A stretch of 64,000 nucleotides of DNA from assembly GCA_002786065.1 (NCBI GenBank), contig NHNY01000005.1, positions 806,001 to 870,000 of the forward strand, read 5' to 3'. A program made the position numbers and the translations under genes. This DNA is from Microcyclospora pomicola. Its lineage: Eukaryota > Ascomycota > Dothideomycetes > Capnodiales. The notes below the pieces were generated by a model, which was not told where the DNA came from, searched no databases, and saw only the letters and a list, made by a program, of their open reading frames with translations. Positions 33,491 through 45,704 of the stretch are shown here, piece by piece. Within the stretch, counting starts at the first letter, position 1; each line of letters starts with the position of its first letter.

Positions 33491-36229
33491 TTAGCCCTGC
33501 TTCGGGAACTCGCCAGGGACGTGGAGCTTGCTCACGCTGAGGCTGGTGTCGTGTCTGATGACGCGAGGAAAGATACGGCCGGTTTCGTGGGCGCCTTCCG
33601 CTTCATTTCCACCGAGAGTGGGTTCGCTCTGAACAGCGGTGGTGGCCGTGGAGGAGGTCGTGTCGCTGACAGGAGCGATCGCAGTGGGAGTGACAGTATT
33701 GCCGACAATTGGCACTGGTAGGACTGCAGCGCCGGGCAGGCCAGTGGGCTGTGCAACCAGAACTTTGCTGCTGTCATCAAGTGTCGCCACGCCACTCATG
33801 GGACCCTCGGTCGACGTGGAGGGAACGGCGGTTCCTAGCTCTCGTGGCTCTGCAATAGCAGGATCCTCCTGCTGTTGGTGTTGCTGATATGCTTCCGTAC
33901 CTAGGGCTCCTGCCCCAACACCAGCTACACCCGCGGCAGCTGGTGCCAACCAGTCGCCATATGTACTGTCATGGCGAATCGGAGCTTGGCTCGCGGTCGT
34001 GGGAGCGGGCAAAAATTGTTGACTTATCGTTGGAGGTTGCTGCTGGTTGACAGTCGGCTGAGCATCAATTGGTAGGCTGTAGGTCTGCGTCTGCACAGGG
34101 TTCGTGTTGACGCCTGTCTGCTGAATACCACCGGTCGCTCCATCATAGCCAGCAGGGCCATCCGCACCGGTGTAGCCACCAGTCGTGTAAGCAGAAACAT
34201 TACGGGAATGAGTAACCGAAGGTACACCTTGCAGGCGGTAGGGATTGTCATTGTCGTATTGCGAAACCCCAGGCAGCACAGCAGCAGCAGCCATGGTATC
34301 GTCGTCAGATTCATCACTGGTTGGACTCGTGGGCGCGAGGGTTTGCATCTTAAGGTCAGAGGGGAACCGGCCTGCAGCAGAGAAAGATATATATAAGCAC
34401 TGTGCATTGCGATTACCGCACATTTGAGGAACGCGATAAGGGTAGCACTCACTCACCTGGCTGCGGCCTTGAAGGTCTTTGCTCCTGTGGGTTCTGCTCA
34501 GCCAGGCTCGCCGCATCGGCGGAATAGGGAATAGCGTCAGCCTCGTCCTCTTCCATCCCATCACTACTAACAGTCGCGCCATCACTCGTGCCACTGACGC
34601 TGCGTGCGTGTTTTCGGACGAAAGCATTACGCTTCTCGCCAGTCTCCTCAGTCAAAATACGAATGTCCTCGAACCATGCCTCCATAGTGTCTTGGGTCTC
34701 AGCACGGAAGACCCAATTATGGCCTTTGTGCATGCCACCGCTTTGTCTGCCCTTAAGCATGAACTTCTGACTGGACGATCCAGGATCGGACTTCGATCCG
34801 AGTTTTTGATCGGGGAGGTAGAGCGACATGACTGGAGGCTGAGAATAGATCTTATCCGCAGACTTGAACTCGTGCAGATGTGTCGGTGACAGCACGTACC
34901 ACCCTGGCGTGTAGGACTTGAGGTACTTGCTCTTGCGCTCGAGCATTCCTGAGCGGACTTCTGATGCAGCCGGGTGGTTTCTACCAGGATAATCAATGTC
35001 CTCAATGCGACGCAGAGGGATCTCAGGGTCAACAAAGTGTGGATCGCTGACAACAAACTCTTGCCATTCCTGATCCTTCGGCATCGAGATGGGCCCGGTT
35101 CTCAATGCCTCAACTGCTGAATAAGCATCGTCTCCTTCACGTCTCAAGATGCCGGCGAGCGCGTTGTATGCTTTCTGGATTTCACCCACGACAATGGATT
35201 CTAGTTCACGACCCGAGCTCTCGAGGTTGAGATAAGCCTGGGATGTTGTTAGTACGTGCTGCAAGTCTCATCAAGACGCGTCAGACTTACTCGGTGCAGG
35301 TAGTTCTCCTCATCAATCTGTTTTTCGATAGCGCGGTCTACACCTAGTCGCATGACGAACGGGTCACTCTTGCCAATTGCCACACCATCCTCATGATCAG
35401 CATGCTGCAGCGCGTCTTGAAGCTTTTCGACTTCGCGACGCGTGTTGTCCTTCTCCTTTTCCACAGAGTTCTTGAAATCGCCGCTGAGACTCTTAATCTC
35501 TTTGATCTTCTGGCCAAGATCACTGCGCAGTCCGCTCAGAGCACCAATCACATCGTTCTCGATCTCGCGAGACTTGTTAGACTCGGCGATGGATCGCTTG
35601 TGGTAGTCGTCGAGGATACGCGTCGCTTCACCGAGTCCATTATTGCTAGAGAAGACAGTAGGATTGACGATGTTGGAAATCGTGTTCTGCACCTTATGGA
35701 TTGCCTTGGCGCGTTGCTCGTATGAGCTCTGAATTTCACGGAAATAGGTGATGAGTGACTTCAGAAGTTGTCTCCAAGCTTGGAATCGGTTCGCGAGCAC
35801 CTCGGTAGGCACACCCTGAGTCGGGATTGGGGTGAAGAACGCGCTGTTGAATTCCTTCTCGTGTCCAGCAGTGTGCGTTCCCTTGATACTGCCAGCCTTC
35901 ATGCTCTTACGACTGCCACTGCGCTTCAAGCTGCCGGTGCGCCGCATGCTTGCCTTCTTCCTCAGCGTATTGCTCCGTGACGGCGTCGTAGGATGTACAG
36001 CCGTAGACGCTGTCGAAGCCGAGCGATTGACTCCTGTAGCATGCCCATGATCATCTCCAGCAACGGAGTCGGTGTATTCGTGGGTGAGAGTACCGTGCTG
36101 AGCGGATTGGGAAATAGGTGAAACTTCTGACTGAGCTCCAGTAGCGAAGTCGTTGACGCCTGAGACTCCGTAGCCGCGATTGAGGTGGTCGTCAGTCGGT
36201 GCTGGCACGAAGCCGTACTGGTCGGACAT
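33491..36229 (-). CDS. SLM1: PH-domain eisosome/TORC2 adaptor Slm1
   Basis: Binds PI(4,5)P2 at eisosomes and recruits substrates to TORC2 in yeast. Exons 36229..35291, 35237..34457 and 34371..33491 (introns 53 and 85 nt) encode 866 aa. The Ser/Arg-rich N-terminus (RRTGSLKRSGSRKS) precedes an F-BAR-like helical region (about 135-360, starting near FQAWRQLLKSLITYFREIQS). The PH domain is near 408-515 (RSGMLERKSKYLKSYTPGWY). After the PH domain comes a 300-residue Gln/Thr/Pro-rich tail ending in an ordered-looking RVIRHDTSLSVSKLHVPGEF motif, a form known from Pezizomycotina and longer than in budding yeast. Both splice joins keep frame and restore family sequence (ENYLHR-AYLNLE). Confidence 0.92.
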
Positions 36230-37297
36230 GATGGGCGGAGCAGAGCAGGGCGGCAGTGAGGGAAGACAATGTACTTAGAGCTCGCGGAAAACAAGGAGCG
36301 GCAGGACAACGTCAAAACGAAAGCGTAACCTCAGGATGTAGAGTCTAGGCCGTTGTTCCGCGGACGACGGCAGAGCAGTTGTCAAAGTTGGCTGGTGGAA
36401 GTAAAGTAGTTGCGGTGTGGGCCGTGGTTGAGAGGCAGCTGTCGGATATTATCACCAGCCGGAAAATGGGCGGTAGAGCTTAAGGGGGTGACGTCGGCAG
36501 AAGCAGACTGCTAGTGCGCTCAAGCTTTTGGGCTTCACTCGGTCACGTTGGCGGGGGAAAGGAGATTGCGGAGAGCGTCGTTCGGCCCAAGAACGAGCCT
36601 AAAACAGATGTCGTCTTGATTCTTGCGGATGCCAGTGAGATTGGCTTCGATGTCGGGTGATGTCACGATAGACTTCTTGCTGCAACCAGCTGCAGATCGA
36701 TGTCGATGTTTTGGATCTCACGGTTCTAGGCCCGCGAGGCGCTACAAGGACGATGATATCAGATCACATACATTATTACGTCTATCTCCTACCTTAGACT
36801 CCCATACCACGAAGTGAGATATAGGCTCAATTGTGCCAGCGTGATAACGAGTGAAGCGCAGTCCAGCCCGACGTCATTACAGTACCGAGACCTCCCAAGA
36901 GTACAGTAGCCGAGAGTAGTGTGCCAGACAATACCCCTAAAGTGTTCGGCTCTTATCTATGGACAGCGTCCGGGCGGCATTGTTTGGATGCATTCATGAG
37001 CTGACAGAATAATGCGGTGGTAACAACGTCGATAAAATTTGAAGACGCGTCGACTAAGAGCTCGGAGTCGACTTGTCGCGTTTCTTTGCTGGTGGACAGC
37101 ACTTTCGTCCGCAAATCAGCACAAAACATTGAGCCAGGATATCAAAGGTGGAACAGTATTCAGGTCCTTTTGCTGAGGGGGATATTCCTCATTGTTCATA
37201 ACTCATGGAGGCAACGACAAATCCTCCTCACCAACGAAGACGCGCTCCGCTAGCATATCATAACCATGTTCTCGTAAATTATGTACAGTAGTCTTGC
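36230..37297. other. Intergenic, SLM1 promoter and EXO1 3' flank
   Basis: The 1068 bp between two minus-strand genes. Short frames only, none with resemblance. The part next to 36229 is the presumed SLM1 promoter. Nothing else is seen. Confidence 0.45.
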
Positions 37298-39540
37298 TCA
37301 TCCAGCAAAGGCGAACCGTGCAAGGTCGAATTTGGGTCTTAAGCGACCATCATCCTCATCATCACTGCATGGGCTTGCAGGGACTAGCAAATCTTCACTC
37401 CCTTTGAGGGTCAATGCTCGTACTGGGCTCGGCGTCTGTCGCTTCTGTACACCTAGCGGTGATGAACAAGGAACTATCGTCTCTGCTGCATGTCCGTCGT
37501 CACAGTCATCGGTATCAGGACTGCATTGCTGTGTACAACCTGGTAGTGCAGTCGACGATTTCGGGACAGAATCGTTCGGTGACGATCGTGCTTCTGATTT
37601 GCTCCCTAATCGAGACGCAGGCTGTTCTCCATGCGAACTCGTCTTTATCGTGGCAGGCTCGTATGTGAAGGTTGATTTCAATGCTGCGAAACTCGCATTG
37701 ACGCCATTGCTAAAGATGCTGTGCTGCGACTCAGTGTCAAAGGATGTATCTGGAGTATCATAGACTGCATTGTTGTCCTCTTCTAATGTAGCGGTCGTCA
37801 TGTTTGAGGATTGAGTGCCATCAGCTGAAGTCGTGAAAGAAACGCCATCGGCCGGCGCAGCTTGAGCATCTGCATACACCTGCACCTTCTTCCTCTTTCT
37901 AGGTAATGGGGTCACCGCACTCGGAGGTACGTCAGGCAATGTAGTCGTGGTGGCAATTACCGCGGGTGTCAAGTCGTCAGACCACAAACTGAAGTCGTCT
38001 CGTTTTCTTTGTGCAGACGATTTGCGCAAAGATGGACTATGGTTTGCATTGGGCGGGAAGAATCGGCTGGTCGCCGCTACACCGACGTCGCCGTTCATTA
38101 GATCTGCCAGGTTGCCATCAGAGCACAGCCTTTGCCGCTTAGGTGAAGATTTCACGCGCCCTGCATGCAGTTGGTCCATCACGGTACGACGCGTTGCCTG
38201 CGGGGCCGACGAAGGAGGTCGTTCGCGATTAGTCGCGTACAACGAGGGTAATCTAGCAGGTGGTACTCGTGAAGCAGACCACGAATGTGCTTGTTGGTCT
38301 CGAAGCAACTGCTGCTGACTGGGAGATGGTGTAAATGTGTTCGGATCAAGCTCTGCTAGCGGGATTCGTTTCGGTTTGAAGAACTCAGTGATCGACTTTC
38401 CTTGCTTTTCATCCGGTGTTTGCATAACGGTCCGCCGTCCTGTAGGATAACGTGAGTGGCTATCGATGATTATGCGCTCCTTCGTGTTAGGGTCGAGTTC
38501 GCCAGCGGCAACACCAACTGCGATCGAAGCATCTACTTGTCCGCCAATATATGGCATATCGTTGATGTCCAGGATCGAAGGAACAATCGTCAAGTTGAGA
38601 AGGCATTGCTTCACTGGACAGAACACCCATTGGTATAGAAAAGTTCGCTCCGCTTTGGTGAAATCTTCGAGATAGCCGTCGGGTACTTTCTTCTTGCCGT
38701 CGAATTGAACAGACCTGATCACTCGTTCGATGGTTTTGTGCTTCCGGATCAGTCGGTAGGCAGTCTTCACGCCCAGAGTACTGATGCCGGGAAGGTAATC
38801 GCAACCACTCAAGATAGCCATCATCCTGAATTCCTCGTCGGTCCATCCTACCAGACTGACTTCCCGACATGCTGTGAAATCGGCACGTTTGACCATTATG
38901 CACTCGCCATATTGATCCAACTTGGTAAGCAGACACTTCGCGCCAAAGACCAAAAGATCGGAATCCTCGCTGACAATGCCGGAGATGATCCCTTGCTTCT
39001 CCAGATAGGCGAGCTGGCTGTCTGCTTCGTACGGTGCTACGACGTATGGAACCCCAAGTACTTTCAACTCCTCGATGAGCTCCCTGGCCATGAGTGGAGT
39101 AACATCAATTGCCTTTTGGAACTCCGCCTGAGCTTGCCAATCCCGGCCCGTCCGCAGCAGTTCCAGACCAAGTCGTTTGCTTTCCTGTCGTTTGGCAGCC
39201 CTCTCTTGCTCTGTGTGCGCTTTACTCGGAAGGTAACCCCCATCGAAGACAATATACGGCTTGACTCCGAAATGTATAAGCATACGCACTCTGTTGAGCG
39301 CGAAGTCGATGTGCTTTCGAGTCGGCTTTTGCTGCGCCAACTCAGCAGCACACGCAATTGTGCCACGATGGAGCCATCCGTATGCATCGACTCCTAGGGT
39401 CTGGCCTGCAAAGTTGCGCAAGTGTGTCGGTTTCTGAATGCTCTTAAGCAGCGGCAAGAGGCCTGGGAGAGGTGTCAGTTAGTAGATTTTCTGTGTGCAA
39501 GTTACGAGATACAAGTCAACTACTCACCCTGAATACCCAT
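37298..39540 (-). CDS. EXO1: Exonuclease 1 (5'-3' flap/exonuclease)
   Basis: XPG/Rad2-family 5'-3' exonuclease for mismatch repair, double-strand break resection and recombination. Exon 1 is only 13 nt (39540..39528), encoding MGIQ plus one base. After a 65-nt intron, exon 2 (39462..37298) completes MGIQGLLPLLKS, the essential family N-terminus. Total 725 aa. Metal ligands match the human numbering: Asp30, Asp78, Glu150, Asp152, Asp171 and Asp173, plus Asp226 in SGCDYLPG. The nuclease core ends near residue 350. The rest is a Ser/Thr-rich disordered tail with basic KRKK-type stretches and ends in DLARFAFAG. Without exon 1 the enzyme would lack its start, so gene finders may truncate it. Confidence 0.96.
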
Positions 39541-39812
39541 GACAGGCCTCGAGCATACAGAACTCACCCGGATCAAGTCAAGTCCAAATGCATAGCGAGG
39601 CTTCGTCCTGGACAAACTCGACTGCATAGACTGACTTCAATGAGGTGAGCGCTACAGGACGACGCGCTTGATAGTCGCGTCGACTTTTCCGAAACGCTAG
39701 CGGATTCGGCGTGCCGGTTTCGATAAATTCTCTGAGAGTATCCAAACCTAGTACACAAGAGCCCAGTGCATTATCCACACGAAATCGACCACTCCCACTT
39801 ACGGTCGCTGTC
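39541..39812. promoter_or_regulatory. Bidirectional promoter, EXO1 / TMA16
   Basis: The 272 bp between divergent starts contain ACGCGC at 39662-39667 and TCGCGT (ACGCGA on the minus strand) at 39675-39680. Both fit the ACGCGN core of MBF-type cell-cycle boxes, a plausible control for a repair nuclease. The motif is short and may occur by chance. Confidence 0.35.
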
Positions 39813-40349
39813 ATGGGTAAGTTGTCCAAAGTCCAGAAGCACGTCTCGAAGAAGAAGGGCGCGAAGATCCATTCGTTACACGAGAACAGCCGCGATGCCA
39901 TGCGCCTACGTAAAGCTGGGGCTCGCGACGATAAGGTCGCCAGAGGACACAAACTGAGAAAAGGTGCGAATCGGCAATGGATTGATCGGATCGAGTTCTT
40001 CCAAGAGAAGCTCCCTGACACACTCCATCCTATTGAGCAACCAGAGACTCATCGTCTGATTGAGCAATTTCTACAACGCCACAACGAAGAAGTGGAGCAG
40101 CTTAAAGCAGAGCGCAGACCTGGACGACCAGCGAGCACAAGGCAGACCCTGCTGGAAATGCAAATACAACACGACAACGCAGAGTACGAAAGTGGCTTCT
40201 GGCTCCCAAACCTAGAGGACGTCGACACATTACAGAAGCTTGACGCTTGGGATGGTCGCTGGTTGGGACTTGGGCAGATGAAATTTGTGCGTGCGCACAA
40301 AACTGGCGCCATTAAAGAGAGCAAATTCCCTCCGAGCGGCGCTTCTTGA
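39813..40349 (+). CDS. TMA16: Translation machinery-associated protein 16
   Basis: Small ribosome-biogenesis factor that associates with pre-60S particles in yeast. Intronless from ATG 39813, 178 aa, close to the usual length. The frame is open further upstream only through a GTG, so the ATG is the start. The N-terminus is strongly basic (MGKLSKVQKHVSKKKGAKIH). The middle has IDRIEFFQEKLPDTLHPIEQ and the end has the conserved YESGFWLPNLEDVDTLQKL and WDGRWLGLGQMKFVR segments. It is convergent with the monooxygenase, 121 bp away. Confidence 0.93.
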   Translation: MGKLSKVQKHVSKKKGAKIHSLHENSRDAMRLRKAGARDDKVARGHKLRKGANRQWIDRIEFFQEKLPDTLHPIEQPETHRLIEQFLQRHNEEVEQLKAERRPGRPASTRQTLLEMQIQHDNAEYESGFWLPNLEDVDTLQKLDAWDGRWLGLGQMKFVRAHKTGAIKESKFPPSGAS

Positions 40350-40470
40350 TAAGCATGCTGTAAAGTAAGGGAAGCATTGACGTTAATTTCGAAGAGTGTC
40401 TCACGGAATCAGACATTCTTCCCAGCTCCCGTATGGTCAATCTCCCGCTTTTTTCTACGATCTGCGATAC

Positions 40471-41833
40471 TCATCCTCGCGTGGCTAGCCAATCGTTCAG
40501 CTTCTGTGTGGTGTTTTCCCACTCATCGAAGTTGTGTGCATGCTCTAGCGCATCGATCTGAGAAAAGCCTGCAAGGGATCAGTATCCGGAAAGCACACCT
40601 GACGTGTCCTACGTACCTTCTGGTGTCTCGCCTGCATCGTTACCCGAGACTCGACTGCCATACTGTACTTTCGTACCGCGGCCATGACGAACTTCTTGAT
40701 ACAGCTTCAGGCGCTCAGGGACTTCGCTCGGGGGAGTTCCTTCTGGCAAGAGGATCGCAAGGCTGACAGCGTCCTCGATAGCGATGGCGCCCCCCATGCC
40801 CAGAACTGTATCTTGTAAGCACCAACATGTGCTGATAGCACAGGACCACTTACAGGGAAGGAATGGATGAGCGGCATCACCAATAACAGCGAGTCTGTCC
40901 TTGTTCCACACAGGCATCACGTCCATTGTCAATAAAGGCCATACCTTGACATCATCGCTATACTCGATCAATCTTTGTATCCCTTTGGTAAAACTTGCAA
41001 ATGCTCTCTTCACAACGTCCTGGTTCGTTTCTGCATATGCTCGTCAGCAGCGCCCTCGTGTCTGTGGGTGCATGGCTAGTCAGATCGCGCCACATACCAT
41101 CATTCTGCGGTTGCGCTTCAGCATCGGGCACGAACGCTGCAGCATTCATCACTGTGTTGTCTCGGCATGGGTAGAGTACAATCCTTCTATCCGCCCCGGC
41201 GATGGCACAGAAGTAGCCATCATTTTCGCAGAATTCTTTCGTATCGGGATCATCCAAAAGCGGCTTCCTCGGTGTAAGCCATCGAAAACACTGTTTGCCC
41301 CAAGGTTCCAATTCCGCCTTAGGGTCGATTACATTCCTTGAGATTGACCTGTTGCCATCCGCACCAATCACCACATCTCCAGTGAACGTCTCTCCGCCCT
41401 CCAACTTGATCACTCCACTTGGATCAATCTCGGTGATTTTCACTCCAAGCAACAACTTGGGTACTGGACCTTTGCCATCAGGATCTGTAGCCAATCGTTT
41501 GAGTTCGTTATGTACATCGATACGGTTGGCGAAATACCACTTCCCTTTCCAATGAGCCGTGAACTTCCGCATATTGAGCTTGTTCTGCAGCGATCCGTCT
41601 TGCGCGAACTGCACCAACCCTTCACATGCGACTGCCCCATTCTTGACCAGGTCGAATCCCAGCCGATCCAGAATACCGGACACGTTGGCACCCATGTGGA
41701 TCGCTGCGCCGCTCTCCTGGAGAAACTTCGATTTCTCGAGAAGAGTCACCTTATGACCCTGTTGCCGGAAGGCAATCGCAGCAGTCAGACCGCCAAGTCC
41801 AGCACCAATAATCACCACTTGAAGCGGTGCCAT
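40471..41833 (-). CDS. FAD-dependent monooxygenase (salicylate hydroxylase-like)
   Basis: Group A flavoprotein hydroxylase type; uses NAD(P)H and O2 on an unknown, probably aromatic substrate. Exons 41833..41098, 41030..40854, 40805..40617 and 40568..40471 encode 399 aa; introns are 67, 48 and 48 nt. The dinucleotide-binding motif VIIGAGLGGLTAAIAF is at residues 7-22, then GADGNRS (near 170) and the FAD-ribityl motif GDAAHPFLP starting at 296. All four joins keep frame. After GDAAHPFLP the usual YQGQGGA-type turn reads FLGMGGA, with matching spacing if the acceptor ending in ACAG is used. An acceptor 6 nt earlier (ACAAG) would give YTVLGMGGA. No biosynthetic cluster surrounds it. Confidence 0.87.
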
Positions 41834-42273
41834 GACGTCTCGTCGGTTTTGAGTCTATAGTATCTGACCAGGTTGAGCCCGCGCAATGTCACGATGTGCG
41901 ATGTCGAAGTGGCGCAAATATAGCTCTATCTGTATCCAAGCACAAAATCCGGGTGTCAGCGTGTGTTTGTTTGCGGCGGATTCGCAGTGGATGTATCGAA
42001 AGGAACCGGCTATAAGCTGTGGCTTGTACCAAGACTCGACTAGTCGCACATCATCTTTTTATATCACAGTGTGGTGTGCTCGTGCATATGCCCTTCCATT
42101 GGGCCTCCATGCGACCCTCTTTCTGTCACGTGGAGATAGCAACGCTGTCTCGTGCTTCTGATATTACGAGAGTCTCCACCAAGCACTTCACGACGTGTTT
42201 GGAGTGCCTCGGGACCATGCATGAGGAGATCTGCAGACTCCGAACGCTGGCGATTGGATCTGCTAGGTGAAGC
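41834..42273. promoter_or_regulatory. Divergent promoter, monooxygenase / LDB17
   Basis: The 440 bp between outward-facing start codons. Small frames only. No strong TATA or known factor site is asserted. Confidence 0.4.
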
Positions 42274-43987
42274 ATGGCCCAAGACAATGGCGACTCTATC
42301 GACGACGAGCAGAAGTTTTGGTCCGGTATGAAGCATCCGACCACAAGCTTCCGAGGCCTTTTAATGTCCATGTACATGTACTGACGACGCGCTGCAGAAC
42401 TTGACACGATCACGTTGATGCCCTATGATACACACGAGTTGATCGACGACGCTCTTCGCTCCTTTCTAGAAATCACAAAGCTACACAAAGGTGCGACCTT
42501 CTCCTGAAGACAAACGAAGGAAGCTGGGGAAGTGCTGATGGGATCAAGACTTCTATGCGATATCTGAATACGATACAGCTCGATGCTGCTACAAGCTGCT
42601 GGATTCAAGGTTGTTCCTCGAGAATCAGCAATATGTGCGCAGGCAGATCGTGTACTCTCTGCTCCAGGTACGCGAACTCCGACCCGTTGCTCATGAATTC
42701 ATTCTGATTGTTCAAGGAGGACGATGAGTACAACGACCTCTACTTTGCAGCCGCACTCCTTCTGTTTGATGGCCGTATGAACGAAGACGTTTTCGAGATG
42801 ATGCAAGCTGAGGATGCGTTCCCTCGACTTATAAGCCTGATCCGAGACAACACGGATAATACACAGCTGCATAGGTTGCTCTTGGAACTTTTATACAACA
42901 TGGCCAGAGCTCGAAGACTCGACCGACATGATTTGAGTGAGTCAGATGGTGAACAACGTGCGATATCGTGTCAGTACTGATCACGCATCGTACAGTGACC
43001 GTGGACGACAATTTCATTACCCTAATGTTTCGTCTTACAGAGGAATATTCACATGACGCCGAGGATCCGTACCATTATCCTATCATCCGTGTGCTATTAG
43101 TTTTGAATGAGCAGTATATGTGCTTGGCGACTTCACCTTCATCACCAAGCGGAGGTGGCGCAATCACCAATAGAATCATCAAGGTACTAGCATTGCAGGG
43201 TTTCAAGTATCGGACATTCGGTGCGAACCTCATTCTTCTGCTGAATCGAGAATCATCGCTAGGGCCGCAACTGCTAATACTGAAACTGCTGTACCTGATC
43301 TTCACAACTCCGTCAACATGCGAATACTTCTACAAAAACGATCTTCAAGTTCTTGTCGACGTCATCATGCGCAATCTTTGCGATCTAGATCCTGTCAACG
43401 ACATGAGTGATCAGACGAGTGAGAGTGCAGGACCAGACGGGCAGAAGGCATTACGGCACACATACCTTCGCGTGCTTTATCCACTCTTGAAGAATACTGA
43501 ACTTAGCCGGGAAGGCGAGCACTATAAGCGCAACGAGATTCGCCGACTGTTGCATCTCCTGGTCAACCATTCATCCGCTCACTTCGAGGAACTGGACGAG
43601 ACCGTGGTCAGGTTGGTAGGACGATGTAGACATATTGACTGGCTAAGGCAAGACGGCGATGATCTGGACGAGGAAGTCGAACGCAACCTGTTCAAGGCAG
43701 CACCGAAGAATAACGATGTTGCGAAAAAACTGTTAGGCATGTCTATACACGATGCAGCCGATAGTAGCCTGAGTGTGATGGAGGTGACCGCAAACATCAC
43801 GAAAGAGAGACCGGCGATACCTGCTCCGCGCCGTAGAAAGAATAGAAAAGCGGAGACTGTGGAAGTGTCGGCCAACAGCTCTGATGTTGACAAAATCAAC
43901 ACTCGAGAAATGAAGATATCTCCTGCAATGCCCTTGGACCCTGGAAACGGCGACCAAAGTCCATTTGCGGACGACAAAGGCACATGA
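42274..43987 (+). CDS. LDB17: SPIN90/Ldb17/Dip1 actin-nucleation adaptor
   Basis: WISH/DIP/SPIN90 family protein that activates Arp2/3 without a pre-existing filament and acts at endocytic patches. Five exons, 42274..42325, 42398..42490, 42549..42667, 42717..42936 and 42996..43987, encode 491 aa; introns are 49 to 72 nt and every join keeps frame. The helical-repeat (DUF2013-type) core runs to about residue 400, with IVYSLLQEDDEYNDLYFAAA and DPYHYPIIRVLLVLNEQYM as the clearest family stretches, followed by FKYRTFGANLILLLNRE. The C-terminus is basic and Pro-containing (RPAIPAPRRRKNRK), a possible SH3 ligand. The first exon is 52 nt and is inferred from ATG, frame and donor. Confidence 0.92.
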
Positions 43988-45704
43988 GGTCAAGCTTCCT
44001 TGTACTTCGGACGATTCCCATTTCCAGAAACAGGCTCTCATGCTCTACAACCCGGCCCGAAAACATCTGAGCAGCTCGGGTAAATCTATGGATCTTGGAT
44101 GTTTACGCTGTGACTCGATATGGAAGCAGGCCGCTGCAGCATGGCATTTTCACGAGATCGTGTTGTACTGCTATCCAGTACTTTGTCGAGACCGATCTGA
44201 AGTACCAACCCAGCATAGCTGGGGACTTCATATAGCCAAATCACGCAACACAGTTTTTGCTGGCTGTGACTATGGTTCGACACCAGTAAGACCAGTTGCA
44301 TCCGTATTTGTACTCGCAACATTTTGGGCCCGGACTCCTGTCCCGCAATCACACAAGTACAACCGTCGAGGACGCGAATCTATGACAAGTGCAACATATT
44401 GCGACGAGCATTCGTAGAAATCCGCAGCAATAGATCTTTCTGTCCAGAGCACATCCACCATACGCTACCGCGCTACGCGGCACTGGTCGGACACCGAACT
44501 TCCGCCGATATCTACCTTGGGACCAAGGTGACACCATGAGTATGACTCCGGCGGCCTCGAAGGTCTGCGTGAACAATGGTGTAAGCGCGTCCTGTAATCC
44601 ACAAGTACGAATCAAGTACAGCAGTGTTGGAAGTCGATGCTGAGACGATTCTACTCTTTCATCACGCTCGGCTTTCTGAACGCATTTCTCGAGCGAGGGG
44701 CTGTTCGGTGGATACGAGGCACAGAGCTGCTTCCTTTCGGCTGACCTGTGCTTGCCTTCCCGAAATTTCAAAATGACATAACGTAGTACGCCGTTCAGGC
44801 ACGACAATCCATGAACATGCTTCTCCCGCATATCCTGCCAGCTCGTTCATAGCAGTATGGGTGGATTCTGTGACAGCAAGCGATCCTGTCAATGCCAGGG
44901 AGCCTGCAGGTGGTCAGGGATGCGAAGTTACACAGTGACACGGCATGCGTCTTCAGAGCAACGCCACCAGAGTGTACAGCTGCCAATGACTAGACGACGA
45001 TACCTATCTCAACATTTACGTCCTGAACGGGAAATGCCAGGAATGTGTTAGCGCTGTCAGACAGTCTCCCCATCGTGCTGTGAATTGACGCTATACGTCG
45101 CAGCGCAGACATTCCGATGCATTCCACATCACACTCCCGGGGACTGCCAAGCGTTTCAATCTACCCGCAGGCGCGAAGATATGACAACGGATCAGACTGG
45201 TCGCATTGACGTCTGTTCGAGGAGGATCTAAAATTGCACATCAGGACTGCATGTGAACCCTTGCGTCACTCCCAGACTCCTGGGAGACGAGAACCTGTTC
45301 ATGCAGGTACTCGCGCAATAACACCGTGTACGAGGTTATCAGGGTGTGGCACACTTGCTTTGGAGATGCCGATGGCTTTCCAATGGCTAGATGAAATCTT
45401 GTGTCAGGCACCATCGCCAATTTTCTCCTTGTCAAGTCCAGCTCAAGTGGTCTGCGATACTGTTCTAGCCAGGGGCGTACGGTCTGCGCACAGTCTTATT
45501 TGATGGGAGGCAAGGCGCTGAAAAGTGTTGTCATTTGTACTCGTCGACTGTATAATAGTCAATGCTCTCCAATGATCTCCCTGTGGCTTCCAACATTCGT
45601 TCTCGATCAATCGTCACTCGTTGAATTGTCAAGCTTGCTCTCTTCGCCCGTTCCTCACTTTTTACTACCAACGTGCCTGGCTGACAGGTATTCTCGAGGT
45701 CGCC
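43988..45704. other. 1.7-kb stretch without a recognised gene
   Basis: Follows LDB17 and precedes the mucin-like gene. The longest frame is a 160-codon minus-strand ORF from ATG at 44831 down to 44349. It begins MREKHVHGLSCLNGV and matches no family I know. Overlapping frames of similar size on the other strand reduce its credibility. A TATAATA element at 45551-45557 lies about 150 bp before the next start codon. Confidence 0.4.

Noticed and set aside
33242-33721. 159-codon plus-strand frame
   Set aside because: It is antisense to the last SLM1 exon for half its length and carries no motif.
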